Notes: generated from the letters alone by a model not told the origin. A stretch of 45,586 nucleotides of DNA from Nitrospirota bacterium (GCA_029261165.1 JAJDBV010000033.1:1-45586); one strand, 5' to 3'. Positions 7,046 through 15,412 are shown, counted from the stretch's first letter. Numbers and translations are program-made.

Positions 7046-7211
7046 AGGGCACCGGTGATGAAGCCGAAATGATTACCCTTGTCCCCATTTGGGTGCAAAT
7101 AACTTAGGTTCCACAGTGTTCACCACAGCTAACTTATATTGTGTGCCAAAACCCCGGAAAGGGCTTTCTGGCACAGGGTTCAACGATATCACGAGGTAAA
7201 GGCCAGGGAAA

Positions 7212-7256
7212 GGAACAAAAGGGAAATCCAGGCAATGGAACAAACGGCGGATCGAA
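7212..7256 (+). repeat. Direct repeat, copy 2 (functional ParB-methylase start)
   Basis: This is the partner of 5665-5709 (about 37/45 identical). It spans the ATG at 7235 of the ParB-methyltransferase gene. Upstream of the repeat, in the frame of the 153-aa gene, it still encodes a GTKGKSRQ-like stretch matching that gene's GSKGSSRR end, so the duplicated unit included the end of one gene and the start of the next. Confidence 0.65.
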
Positions 7257-8428
7257 TACAACTCAAGGAAATCATACAAGACCGCTCCGTCTGGCTCCGG
7301 TCTGAGTACGACACCGAGGCATTGAAGCGGTATCGGGAATCCATCGACCGTCTTCCACCGGTTAGAGTGGATCGATTCAGCCGCGTCCTTCTAGATGGGT
7401 TTCACCGAGTCAGAGTCCTAAAAGAAAAGGGGAATGAAGAGATCCCTGTGATCTTTGAGGAATGTTCAAGCAAAAAACAACTTGCACGGGCCTTGGAGTT
7501 GAACCTTCATGGGACACCCATCCCCATCGAGCAGCGCAACAAAGTCCTCATAAAACTGTCAAACCAGGGATTGACTCAGAAAGAGATCGCAAAGGCCTCC
7601 GGGCTCTCTCAAAAGCGAGTGTCCCAAATACTAGTTAATTCTAAACGGGACAGCCCCGATAAGAAGAAGCTCTTTGAGGCCATCCGTCTGGTAGAAGGAG
7701 GTAAATCGCTTCGGGAGGCAGAGAGGTCAACAGGCGTTCCGAAATCGACACTGGAGCGGGCCGTCCTGGAAGCAAAATCTCGGCAGGAAGTCATCATAAA
7801 GCACCTCCAATCCCGAGGCAGCCTGACCTCCCTTTTGCGATATCCCGACCGAGGACCCTGGGGGAAAGGAAGTTATTCAGGGAACGGCTCAGGCTATATC
7901 ATTGTGGACCTGCTCGATTACCTCAAGCCGAAGTCCGTTTTTGACCCCATGGAGGGATCGGGAACCACGAGAGAGGTCTGTTTTGACCTCAAGGTCGATT
8001 ATGAAGGGAGGGACTTAAACTCAGGGTTTGACCTACTCTCTTCCCCTCTCCCAGAACAAAAGTTTGATTTGATCTTCTGGCATCCTCCCTATTGGCCGGG
8101 GTTTAAATACAGCAGCCATCCAAATGACTTTTCCAATGTTAAGAAGATACAAGACTTCAAGGAACGCATACACGATGGTTTTGTCCGTCTGAGAGATCTT
8201 CTATCCCCTGATGGCCATCTCGTTATCATGATTGGGGATGGCAGAAAGAACGGGACCTTCTACCCCATCCATAGCGAAATCATACAATGGAAACTCCTCC
8301 CATTAGAGGCCGTCTTAGTCAAAACCGGAGACCACGAACGGCAAGGAGCTCACTTTCGCTACGGCCCAGCAAAGTTTATCCCGACACTTCATGAGTATGT
8401 CTTGATCTTTAAAGGGGGTAGCCAATGA
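7235..8428 (+). CDS. ParB-like/HTH/DNA methyltransferase fusion protein
   Basis: From ATG 7235 the product is 397 aa; an upstream TTG (7139) would add 32 residues of doubtful origin. Residues 1-95 form a ParB/sulfiredoxin-like domain with the motif LDGFHR (about 53-58). A first HTH (LTQKEIAKASGLSQKRVSQI, about 108-128) and a second (SLREAERSTGVPKSTLERAV) follow. The C-terminal half is an S-adenosylmethionine-dependent DNA methyltransferase with motif I FDPMEGSGTT (about 236-245) and catalytic motif IV HPPYW (about 283-287), where most amino-methyltransferases have DPPY. Such fusions are found in phages and integrative elements. The gene ends in an ATGA overlap with the serine recombinase. Modified base and target are unknown. 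Confidence 0.82.
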   Translation: MEQTADRIQLKEIIQDRSVWLRSEYDTEALKRYRESIDRLPPVRVDRFSRVLLDGFHRVRVLKEKGNEEIPVIFEECSSKKQLARALELNLHGTPIPIEQRNKVLIKLSNQGLTQKEIAKASGLSQKRVSQILVNSKRDSPDKKKLFEAIRLVEGGKSLREAERSTGVPKSTLERAVLEAKSRQEVIIKHLQSRGSLTSLLRYPDRGPWGKGSYSGNGSGYIIVDLLDYLKPKSVFDPMEGSGTTREVCFDLKVDYEGRDLNSGFDLLSSPLPEQKFDLIFWHPPYWPGFKYSSHPNDFSNVKKIQDFKERIHDGFVRLRDLLSPDGHLVIMIGDGRKNGTFYPIHSEIIQWKLLPLEAVLVKTGDHERQGAHFRYGPAKFIPTLHEYVLIFKGGSQ

Positions 8429-9012
8429 AAGTAGCCCTCTACGCCCGGGTCAGTACCCAGGGACAAGACACAGAATTGCAACTATCGGCCCTTCGATCTC
8501 ATGCCACGAATCGGGGATGGGAGATTACCGAAGAGTATGTTGACCGGGGGGTCTCCGGGGCCAAAGAGAGAAGGCCCGCCCTGGATCGTATGTTAAAGGA
8601 GGCTTGGATTGGAAGATTCAATGTGGTCTTGGTCTGGCGCTTCGACCGTTTTGCCCGGTCGGTGAAACATTTGATTTCCGCCCTGGAGAACTTCAAGAAA
8701 TTGAATATCGACTTTATCTCGCTACAAGAACAGTTTGATACCTCAAGCCCCATCGGACAGGCGATGTTCATTATCATCGGCGCAATGGCACAACTGGAGA
8801 GGGATATCATCAGAGAAAGGGTGAAGGCCGGGCTTGATCGGGCAAGGGCGAAGGGGGTTCGTCTCGGAAGACCACCTTCTTCAGCTAGACCGGATCAAGC
8901 ATTGGCCTTGAAAGAGAAAGGGCTTTCTCTTCAAGAGATTGCACATAAATTACATTGCAGCCGCTCCACGGCGCGAAGGAGAATCCAGGAGGCAAGAGAT
9001 GGACTTCCCTAA
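8425..9012 (+). CDS. Serine recombinase (resolvase/invertase family)
   Basis: This 195-aa small serine recombinase has the catalytic block YARVST with Arg8 and nucleophile Ser10. It also has the second arginine cluster FDRFARS (about 69-75) and the long E helix QLERDIIRERVKAGLDRARAKG leading into LGRPP. The C-terminal 45 residues form a resolvase-type HTH (LSLQEIAHKLHCSRSTARRRI). The length is normal for Tn3-resolvase/Hin-type enzymes that resolve or invert DNA. Its ATG overlaps the methyltransferase stop (ATGA) and its 3' end overlaps the excisionase-like gene. It may resolve element dimers or flip a segment; crossover sites were not identified. Confidence 0.9.
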   Translation: MKVALYARVSTQGQDTELQLSALRSHATNRGWEITEEYVDRGVSGAKERRPALDRMLKEAWIGRFNVVLVWRFDRFARSVKHLISALENFKKLNIDFISLQEQFDTSSPIGQAMFIIIGAMAQLERDIIRERVKAGLDRARAKGVRLGRPPSSARPDQALALKEKGLSLQEIAHKLHCSRSTARRRIQEARDGLP

Positions 9013-9196
9013 TGGTGATAAGAGACTTTTCTCACAAAAAGAGGCGGCAATCTACCTCGGCATCTCCTATTGGATGCTTCGAGACCTCATATTTAGAGGA
9101 GAGATTCCCTGCGTCCGAATGAAAAGAAGGGTATTGCTGGATTTGGTAGATTTAGATGCCTACATCGACAAAAGCAAAATCCATCATAATCCTTGA
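8999..9196 (+). CDS. Excisionase-like HTH protein (MerR/HTH_17 type)
   Basis: The start ATG 8999 lies inside the end of the recombinase gene (14-base overlap) and has AGGAGG at 8987-8992. The 65-aa product is a single helix-turn-helix domain of the HTH_17/excisionase type: LFSQKEAAIYLGISYWMLRDLIFRGEIPCVRMKRR followed by the LDLVDLDAYIDKSK tail. The shape (S-x-KEAAxYLGIS, then WMLRDLI, then IPCVRMKRR) is that of small recombination directionality factors and Tn-associated Xis proteins. Its position directly before the integrase gene supports a role in excision of the element. Confidence 0.8.
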   Translation: MDFPNGDKRLFSQKEAAIYLGISYWMLRDLIFRGEIPCVRMKRRVLLDLVDLDAYIDKSKIHHNP

Positions 9197-9233
9197 CATT
9201 TGGAGCGAATTGAGCGATCGATCAGGGTAGCCC

Positions 9234-10301
9234 ATGGGAAGAATATATAAGCGAGGGAAAAACTGGTGGATACAATATTACCGGGGGGGCCAACTCTACC
9301 GGGAGTCCAGCCGCTCTGCCCTGAAATCGGTTGCCTCTACCCTAATAAAGAAGAGGGAGGGCGATATCGCCGATGGAAGACTCCCCGCCCTTCAAGCCGA
9401 GAAGACAACGCTTGAAGACCTTGTTGAACTCTATATCCAGGATTACGAGATTAACAAGAAAAAAAGTATTGCCCGAGCCAGGCAATTGGCCAAGCATCTG
9501 ACAAAAGAATTTAAAGGGCTGAAAGCCCTCCAAATCACAAGCACGAGAATCAACGATTACATCTTAAGTAGACAGTCCGAAAACGCGGCCAACGCGACCA
9601 TCAACCTGGAACTTTCCGCCCTAAAGAGAATGTTTCATCTCGCCTCACGACAAACACCCCCCTTAGTCACTTCTCGGCCTCACATCGACCTTCTCAAGGA
9701 AGATAATGTCAGAAAGGGCTTCTTCACCCTGGAAGAATACAAACTCCTTAGAGCCGCCTTACCGGACCACATCAAGATTCCCTTTATTATTGGCTTCTGG
9801 ACGGGAATGAGGGCAGGAGAAATCGTAAATCTTAAATGGGAGCAGATAAATCCTGATGAAGGATGGCTACGACTAGAGCCTGGAACGACAAAGAATGGGA
9901 AAGGAAGATCGATTCCCTTGGTCCAAGAGGTGAGAGAAGTCCTCCAGAAGTGGAAAGACGACACCGGACTCCGTTACCCCCAGAGTCCATGGGTTTGCCA
10001 TTACAAAGGGGAACGACTGAGAAGGATACCCCATCGGACATGGGATAAAATCTGTGAACGAGTAGGCCTAAAGGGGAAACTCTTTCATGATCTTCGAAGA
10101 ACGGCGGTTCGGAATATGGTGAGGGCTGGAATCTCGGAGCGGGTGGCAATGGAAATCACGGGGCATAAAACCCGGTCGGTTTTTGACCGCTATGACATTG
10201 TAGATGAAACAGATCTTTCTAATGCAGCGATTCTTCTTCAGGAGGGGTTGAGAAATTCAGCGAGGATTCAAGAAGAGATTCACATCAGTTTGCCGGAATG
10301 A
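9234..10301 (+). CDS. Tyrosine recombinase/integrase
   Basis: The 355-aa integrase starts with an arm-type region (MGRIYKRGKNWWIQYYRGGQ). A SAM-like core-binding domain (about 60-150) and the catalytic domain follow. The catalytic residues are visible: Arg193 in TGMRAGE, HDLRR with His285 and Arg288, His311 in TGHKTRS, and the nucleophile Tyr320 in FDRYDI. Length and order are normal for phage and island integrases. The start ATG 9234 has an AGGG-type site, and the gene lies 37 bases after the excisionase-like gene and points at the 3' end of tRNA-Arg, the likely attachment site. Confidence 0.93.
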   Translation: MGRIYKRGKNWWIQYYRGGQLYRESSRSALKSVASTLIKKREGDIADGRLPALQAEKTTLEDLVELYIQDYEINKKKSIARARQLAKHLTKEFKGLKALQITSTRINDYILSRQSENAANATINLELSALKRMFHLASRQTPPLVTSRPHIDLLKEDNVRKGFFTLEEYKLLRAALPDHIKIPFIIGFWTGMRAGEIVNLKWEQINPDEGWLRLEPGTTKNGKGRSIPLVQEVREVLQKWKDDTGLRYPQSPWVCHYKGERLRRIPHRTWDKICERVGLKGKLFHDLRRTAVRNMVRAGISERVAMEITGHKTRSVFDRYDIVDETDLSNAAILLQEGLRNSARIQEEIHISLPE

Positions 10302-10365
10302 GCACAATCCTGATCACAATTTCTGTTTTTCAATCTCTCGGAAACTCATAACTCGTTGATATTAT

Positions 10366-10442
10366 TGGTGCCCCCGGGGTGATTCGAACACCCGACACAC
10401 GATTTAGGAAACCGTTGCTCTATCCACCTGAGCTACGGGGGC
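10366..10442 (-). tRNA. tRNA-Arg (anticodon CCU)
   Basis: Read on the minus strand it folds as a full cloverleaf: acceptor GCCCCCG/CGGGGGC, D-stem GCTC/GAGC, anticodon stem ACGGT/ATCGT with loop TTCCTAA (anticodon CCT), T-stem GGGTG/CACCC with TTCGAAT, and an encoded CCA end. It decodes AGG. The 3' end faces the integrase gene, 64 bases away, so its 3' half is the probable attB-derived sequence of the integrated element and has been restored to full length. Confidence 0.95.
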
Positions 10443-10585
10443 TTTTGTAATTTTTGATTCGATATGCTGAAGTTCGCATGTTATCACATCAAATCTTGTC
10501 TGCCAAGAGAGAGAACTCTCTCAGTGAGTATCCCTTTTGGGCCTTATCGGCTTGACAAAATCAGCCCAATTCGTTAGGCATAGGG

Positions 10586-11167
10586 ATGTCCTTTTATTCC
10601 TCCCGGGAAAAACTGCTTGATCTTCTTTTTCATCGTGCCTTTCGTTATTCTGAAGAGCCGACCTTTAAACTCACTTCCGGAAAAATGAGTTCGTTTTATA
10701 TCGACTGCAAGAAAGTCTCTCTCGATCCGGAGGGGGCCTATCTCATTGGGGAGGAAATCTTTGAGCGGATCAGCGCGATGGAGGAGATCGGCGGGATTGG
10801 AGGCATGACCCTGGGGGCCGACCCGATCGCAACGGCGGTATCCGTGGTCAGTTTTCTCAAGAAAAAGCCGATTCCCGCTTTCATTGTTCGTAAGGAACCG
10901 AAAGGGCATGGGAGTGGACAGCAGGTTGAGGGCGCATTAAAAAAGGGAGCCAAACTGGTTGTTGTGGAAGATGTGGTCACCACGGGTGGGTCGACGATCA
11001 GAGCGGTGGGCGTCCTGAGAGAGGCCGGATACAAGGTGACAAAGGTAATCTCTTTGATCGACCGTAAGGAGGGTGGGGGAGAGCGGATTTCACAGGAAAA
11101 AGTTGAATTTGAGAGCCTCTACACGATTGATGATTTTATGCGTCTCGTTCGCTTGCAGCGATCATAG
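10586..11167 (+). CDS. pyrE: Orotate phosphoribosyltransferase
   Basis: This 193-aa protein is of normal family length. It transfers the phosphoribosyl group of PRPP to orotate to give OMP, the fifth step of pyrimidine synthesis. The PRPP-binding loop is visible as VVVVEDVVTTGGST (about residues 124-137). Other family features are the N-terminal FRYSEEPTFKLTSGKMS block with the conserved YIDCK and the basic catalytic stretch VRKEPKGHG. The start codon ATG 10586 has only a weak GGG upstream, with a TTGACA at 10552-10557. It is the first core gene after the tRNA-Arg/integrative element and is followed by a cysQ-like gene. Confidence 0.93.
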   Translation: MSFYSSREKLLDLLFHRAFRYSEEPTFKLTSGKMSSFYIDCKKVSLDPEGAYLIGEEIFERISAMEEIGGIGGMTLGADPIATAVSVVSFLKKKPIPAFIVRKEPKGHGSGQQVEGALKKGAKLVVVEDVVTTGGSTIRAVGVLREAGYKVTKVISLIDRKEGGGERISQEKVEFESLYTIDDFMRLVRLQRS

Positions 11168-11208
11168 GATAGAGATCTCTGTCCCAAGGTTTGCAGAGGA
11201 TAACGAAT

Positions 11209-12012
11209 TTGGAACACCAACAGGACATTGATAAGGACGTGTCGTCATTTTTACCCGAACTGGTCGCGCTCGCGGAGCGGGCGGGTCAAGCCATCATGGC
11301 GGTCTATGTTCAGGCCGATTTTGGGATTACGTACAAGGAAGATGAATCTCCCCTCACAAGCGCCGATATGGCCGCCCATCATCTAATTCAGGCTGGATTG
11401 GAAGCGCTGACTCCCGATTTTCCCGTCCTTTCGGAAGAATCGACCGCACTCCCTTTTGATGTCCGCCAGGAATGGGAGAGCTGTTGGCTGGTAGATCCAC
11501 TGGACGGGACGCGGGAGTTCATTAAGCGCAATGATGACTTTACAGTTAATATCGCCCTTATTCAGAAGGGGATACCGACCCTTGGTGTTGTCCACGCACC
11601 TGCACTGGGTCTGACCTATTATGCCGCCCATGAATCCGGTGCCTTTAAGCAAGTTCGGGGGGAAGCCCCGAAGCGTATTCAGACAGGTGATTACCGGAAA
11701 CAAAAACTGAAGGTTGTGATCAGTCGGTCACACGGCAAAGATATCACGGCCCGTCTTCTCGAAAAGAAAATTGATTACGATTGCATGCGGAGGGGAAGTT
11801 CATTGAAGTTATGTCTTGTTGCTGAAGGGGCTGCCCACTTATATCCCCGATACGGACGGACGATGGAATGGGATACCGCTGCGGCAGATTCCGTGGTCAC
11901 CGAGGCCGGGGGATCGGTCACTGACCTGAAGGGAAATCGATTACGGTACAACAAGCCCGACCTTGCAAATCCTGAATTTCTCGTCAGAGGGAATCCGCCC
12001 TTCCCTTTATGA
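11209..12012 (+). CDS. cysQ: CysQ-like 3'(2'),5'-bisphosphate nucleotidase
   Basis: This inositol-monophosphatase superfamily member shows the metal-binding motifs LSEES (ExxS after TPDFPV) and LVDPLDGTREFIKRNDDF, the form typical of CysQ. The second signature EWDTAAADSVVTEAGG lies near the C-terminus. CysQ-type enzymes hydrolyse 3'-phosphoadenosine 5'-phosphate (PAP) to AMP, clearing a by-product of sulfate activation. I prefer TTG 11209 (AGAGGA eight bases upstream), giving 267 aa; TTG 11191 in the same frame would add six residues. The gene converges on the citrate synthase-like gene, and their 3' ends overlap by six bases. Strict substrate choice (PAP or inositol phosphate) cannot be read from sequence. 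Confidence 0.85.
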   Translation: MEHQQDIDKDVSSFLPELVALAERAGQAIMAVYVQADFGITYKEDESPLTSADMAAHHLIQAGLEALTPDFPVLSEESTALPFDVRQEWESCWLVDPLDGTREFIKRNDDFTVNIALIQKGIPTLGVVHAPALGLTYYAAHESGAFKQVRGEAPKRIQTGDYRKQKLKVVISRSHGKDITARLLEKKIDYDCMRRGSSLKLCLVAEGAAHLYPRYGRTMEWDTAAADSVVTEAGGSVTDLKGNRLRYNKPDLANPEFLVRGNPPFPL

Positions 12013-13146
12013 GATCTCTTCTCGTTTGTTGAGAGGAATATATTCCCTTTCTTTCTCTCCGACATACCGGCAGCGAGGGCGGATCAGGCGGTTATGATCA
12101 TGCTGTTCGATGATGTGGGCCGCCCAGCCGGCGATCCGGCTGCAGACAAAGAGGGCGGTGTCGAATGTCACGGGAATCCCGAGCAGATAATAGACTGATG
12201 CGGAATAGAAATCGAGGTTCGGATAGAGCCCTTTTTCCCGAAGCATGATCTCTTCTATTTTTTCCGAGAGCGCATACCACTTTTGATTTCTTTTCCGTTC
12301 CCCCAGCGATTTCGCGACTTCTTTCATGATCCTGGAGCGCGGGTCCTCTTTTTTTAAGACACGGTGTCCGAAGCCCATGATCCGCTCCTTCCGGTGAAGC
12401 CGCTCAATAATATCCTTTTCGGGGTCCCCCGCCTGATCGACCTCCAGGAGCAACCTCATCACCGCTTCATTCGCCCCGCCATGGAGCGGCCCTTTTAAAG
12501 AGCCGATAGCAGAGGTCACGGCAGAATGCAAATCAGACAGAGAAGAGGCGGTCACGCGGGCGGCAAAGGTCGAGGCGTTGAACTCATGTTCGGCATAAAG
12601 AATCAGTGAGATCTCCATCGCCCGGATGTCGGCGGGATCCGGAGAAATACCTGTCATCAGAGTGAGGATGAACTCGGGATGGCTGAGGGCGGCATCGGAC
12701 GTCACGGCCTCTTGCCCTTTTACATGTTGTCTGAACACGCCGAGGAACATCGGTATTTGTGAGGTCAGGCGAATCGCTTTTCTCCTGTTGGCCTGATCGT
12801 CATTTGCGTCCCGATCCGAATCCTCCATGCCGGAGATGGAAACCGCCGTCCTTAAGACATCCATCGGATGTGCCGAAGGGGTGGTTGATTTCAAAAATAC
12901 CCGAACGCGTTCGGAAAGGTTTCGGGAGCGGAGGAGGATTTTTCTGAATTTGTTGAGCTCTTTCTGGTCCGGCATCTGACCCATGAGGAGAAGATAGGCG
13001 ACTTCCTCAAATGTGGACTGCTCGGCCAGCGCTTCAATCCGGTAACCCCGATAGGACAGTCCTCCGGATTTGTGATGGACATGGCAGATGGCCGAATCGC
13101 CCGCCCTGATTCCCTCCAGGCCGGAATGAACCTCTTCGCTGCTCAT
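12007..13146 (-). CDS. prpC: 2-Methylcitrate synthase / citrate synthase family
   Basis: At 379 aa it has the length of type I prokaryotic citrate and methylcitrate synthases. Active-site blocks are present: GPLHGGANE (histidine for oxaloacetate binding), IMGFGHRVLK (second histidine) and PNLDFYSAS (catalytic aspartate). The N-terminus SAICHVHHKSGGLSYRGYRIEALAE is typical of the family. It condenses propionyl-CoA with oxaloacetate to 2-methylcitrate. The assignment to PrpC over a plain citrate synthase rests on its place as the third gene of a prpD-prpB-prpC operon. The start ATG overlaps the prpB stop (ATGA at 13143-13146). The 3' end meets the convergent cysQ-like gene with no room for a terminator. 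Confidence 0.88.
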   Translation of the reverse strand: MSSEEVHSGLEGIRAGDSAICHVHHKSGGLSYRGYRIEALAEQSTFEEVAYLLLMGQMPDQKELNKFRKILLRSRNLSERVRVFLKSTTPSAHPMDVLRTAVSISGMEDSDRDANDDQANRRKAIRLTSQIPMFLGVFRQHVKGQEAVTSDAALSHPEFILTLMTGISPDPADIRAMEISLILYAEHEFNASTFAARVTASSLSDLHSAVTSAIGSLKGPLHGGANEAVMRLLLEVDQAGDPEKDIIERLHRKERIMGFGHRVLKKEDPRSRIMKEVAKSLGERKRNQKWYALSEKIEEIMLREKGLYPNLDFYSASVYYLLGIPVTFDTALFVCSRIAGWAAHIIEQHDHNRLIRPRCRYVGEKEREYIPLNKREEIS

Positions 13147-14012
13147 TTCTTCCTCTTTTCCCCTTTGGATGGAGGGGCATCATAACCGATCAGTTGATAC
13201 AGGGCCTGACGGGTCTGCATTTTCCCGATCATCCCGACCGAGGTTCCCTCCTTTTTCAATTGTGCCAGTCCTTCTTCGATTCCTTTCGCCGCAATCCTGA
13301 GGAGGGTCATCGGGAAGAGGACCAAGCGGTATCCCATCTTTGAGAGCACCTCAAGGCCCAGGGGCGGACTCTTCCCAAACTCCGTCATATTGGCCATCAG
13401 GGAGGCGGGGACCGCATCAGCAAATCTGGAAAATTCATCGGCCGATCTGAGGGCCTCAGGAAAGATGATATCGGCACCGGCATCGAGATAGCGTTTCGCA
13501 CGATTGACTGCGTCCTGGAAATGCGTTACGCCTCTGGCATCGGTCCGGGCGATAATTAGGAAATCGGGGTCCTGACGTGCCCTTACCGCGGTCTTGATCT
13601 TCTCCGCCATCTCCAAGGCGGAGATCACTTCTTTTCCAGAAAGGTGGCCGCACCGCTTTGGAAACACCTGGTCCTCGATTTGAATCGCAGCGACGCCGGC
13701 AGCTTCAAAGGCTTCTACGGCCCGATGGAGCTGAGGCCCTTCACCAAACCCGGTATCGGCGTCGGCAATGACCGGAATCCCAACCACCTTCGTGATATAC
13801 CGAACTTGTGTGATCACTTCAGTCAAGGTTAAGGGGCCGGTGTCGGGGAGACCTGCGACGCCATTGGCCATGCCGGCACCGGAGATGTAGATTGCCTCGA
13901 ATCCGGCCTGTTCGATCTGCAAGGCCGAAAGCGCATTATAAGCCCCCGGGAGAAGAAGGGTCTTTTTTTTGATCAGCCTGCGCAGCCGTTTTCCGGGGGA
14001 GGCGGTCTTCAC
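13143..14012 (-). CDS. prpB: 2-Methylisocitrate lyase
   Basis: The 289-aa protein belongs to the isocitrate lyase/PEP mutase superfamily: PGAYNALSALQIEQAGFEAIY at the N-terminus, the metal-binding stretch VIADADTGFGEG, and the catalytic loop KRCGHLSGKE. The KRCGH motif is the signature of true lyases and carries the catalytic cysteine. It cleaves 2-methylisocitrate to succinate and pyruvate, the last step of the methylcitrate cycle. It overlaps prpC at its 3' end and prpD at its 5' end by four bases each, so the three genes are translationally coupled. Confidence 0.93.
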   Translation of the reverse strand: MKTASPGKRLRRLIKKKTLLLPGAYNALSALQIEQAGFEAIYISGAGMANGVAGLPDTGPLTLTEVITQVRYITKVVGIPVIADADTGFGEGPQLHRAVEAFEAAGVAAIQIEDQVFPKRCGHLSGKEVISALEMAEKIKTAVRARQDPDFLIIARTDARGVTHFQDAVNRAKRYLDAGADIIFPEALRSADEFSRFADAVPASLMANMTEFGKSPPLGLEVLSKMGYRLVLFPMTLLRIAAKGIEEGLAQLKKEGTSVGMIGKMQTRQALYQLIGYDAPPSKGEKRKK

Positions 14013-15412
14013 CGTTGCTTCCCCTTTATCCTGAAGAGGGCGAGAATGTCACCGATTGACTTTTCCTTTTCCAGATTCCAAAGGCGATCAAGAATAGTTT
14101 GAATTCTTCTCTTCGATAACAAGGGTTCAGCAAGAAGATGGAACTTTGCTTCAACCTCGGTGTCGGTCATCTGGTTTTTCGGGTGACCTCTGGGATGGTC
14201 AACGCGTTTGGAATAGACCTTTCCGCCTGTTCTGACTTCTACCGTATTTGCGATAGCCCCCGGATAGGCGGTCGAGAGTTCAGGGTCGGGAACCACCTGA
14301 ATTCGTTTCATGAGGGAATAAAGTTTTGGGTCGGAGATCCTTTTTGAGTCAAACTGCCGGAGTCCGACCTCTCCATCCAGCATAGCCACTGCGACGCAAT
14401 AGGGCAGGGAATGATCGGCTGTTTCCCGGGTCTTGGGATGCCACTTTTCCGGATCACGCCCGATGATTTCATGAGAAATCTTAGATGTCCGGACCACGAT
14501 CTCGTCGATACGGCTTGGTTTCACGTCCTTGAGTTGTTCACGAAGTCCGAGCGTCGCTTCAACAGCGCTCTGTGCATGATACTCGACCGGATAATATTTG
14601 ATGTAGGTCTCTAAGATCTTGAAGGGGCCTTCCAGAGGGAGGGCCGGGAGATCGAATGATCCGGAAACAATCTGCATCATTCCTTTCTCTCCCTCAAAAA
14701 TGGGAGCCGGGCCTGTCATTCCGAGCCGCGCCAGGGAAACGGCAAAGAGGCCGTTTTTGGCCGTATTGGCAAAGGCGGCCGCCTTCCACATTGAAAGTTC
14801 TCCAACGCGTGTCTGGCGGAGGGCATAGTTAGAAGTTCCGGAGAGGCCGAGGGCATGGCAGGTCTTTGTTTCTGAAAGCCGCCAGAGTTTTGCAGCGACC
14901 AATGCCGTCGAAAAAGCGCCAAAGACCACGTGGTCCCAGCCCCTTGGGCGGAGGGCAGCGGCATCGCAGAGGCGGCACTGGACTTCGTAGCCGAGGAGAA
15001 TTGCCTCGATCAACCTCTTTCCCCCCTCTCCCGCAACCTCGGAAACGGCGAGCGCCGCGGCGATATTGTCACTGGGATGGGCCGGTTCTTTCGACAGATA
15101 GGTGTCGTTGTAATCCAGAAAACGGACAGCGGTCCCGTTGGCAAAGGCCGCCAGATCCGGCGTCGTCTTCCAGGCGGTTCCGAGCAGGGTTGACCCCAAG
15201 TGGCACCGGACAGATTGTGCGGTGTCGCGAGCAATTTGCGCCGGCGTCGCGGTCCATCCTCCGAGCGCGCAGCCAAAGGCATCGATCAGGCGTCGTTTGA
15301 CCTCATGGACGGTTTTGGATGGTAGTCTACGATTTTTGAGTTCGCGGGAGTAACGGGCCAAACGCCTGGCAAGAGTCTGCTTCAAACCGATCTTCGACAC
15401 CGCTCCCCCCAT
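14009..15412 (-). CDS. prpD: 2-Methylcitrate dehydratase, MmgE/PrpD family
   Basis: The 467-aa protein matches the MmgE/PrpD family over its whole length: VKRRLIDAFGCALGG near residue 45, FLDYNDTYLSKEPAHPSDNIAAALAV with the characteristic DN residues, GYEVQCRLC, LGLSGTSNYALRQTR and KYYPVEYHAQSAVEA. It dehydrates 2-methylcitrate toward 2-methyl-cis-aconitate, without an iron-sulfur cluster. It is the first gene of the operon and is preceded by a TTGACA-17-TAGAGT promoter (15448-15476). The nominal ATG at 15412 lacks a clear ribosome binding site; a GTG about five codons in follows GGGGGAG but too closely, so the exact start is uncertain. No prpR, prpE or aconitase gene is in the window. Confidence 0.92.
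   Translation of the reverse strand: MGGAVSKIGLKQTLARRLARYSRELKNRRLPSKTVHEVKRRLIDAFGCALGGWTATPAQIARDTAQSVRCHLGSTLLGTAWKTTPDLAAFANGTAVRFLDYNDTYLSKEPAHPSDNIAAALAVSEVAGEGGKRLIEAILLGYEVQCRLCDAAALRPRGWDHVVFGAFSTALVAAKLWRLSETKTCHALGLSGTSNYALRQTRVGELSMWKAAAFANTAKNGLFAVSLARLGMTGPAPIFEGEKGMMQIVSGSFDLPALPLEGPFKILETYIKYYPVEYHAQSAVEATLGLREQLKDVKPSRIDEIVVRTSKISHEIIGRDPEKWHPKTRETADHSLPYCVAVAMLDGEVGLRQFDSKRISDPKLYSLMKRIQVVPDPELSTAYPGAIANTVEVRTGGKVYSKRVDHPRGHPKNQMTDTEVEAKFHLLAEPLLSKRRIQTILDRLWNLEKEKSIGDILALFRIKGKQR

Larger units (their letters stand above)
4984..10365 (+). mobile_element. Integrative element next to tRNA-Arg(CCU)
   Basis: The module runs winged-helix protein, small basic protein, ParB-HTH-methyltransferase, serine recombinase, excisionase-like protein and tyrosine integrase, mostly with overlapping starts and stops. 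The integrase stop (10301) is 64 bases from the 3' end of tRNA-Arg (10366), the usual position when an element integrates into a tRNA 3' end. I searched by eye for a second copy of the tRNA 3' segment to the left and found none. The left boundary is therefore unknown and may lie before position 1; the start given here is only the first gene of the module. No conjugation, capsid or replication gene is visible, so the element may be partial or mobilised in trans. Confidence 0.6.

Noticed and set aside
10366-10390. Second copy of the tRNA-Arg 3' end within the window as the other attachment site
   Set aside because: I scanned the left 10 kb for the CCCCCGGGGTGATTCGAAC-type segment and saw no copy, so I do not claim a left boundary.
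14866-15300. 144-codon plus-strand frame
   Set aside because: It is antisense to prpD with an arginine/proline-rich shadow translation; prpD is strongly supported.
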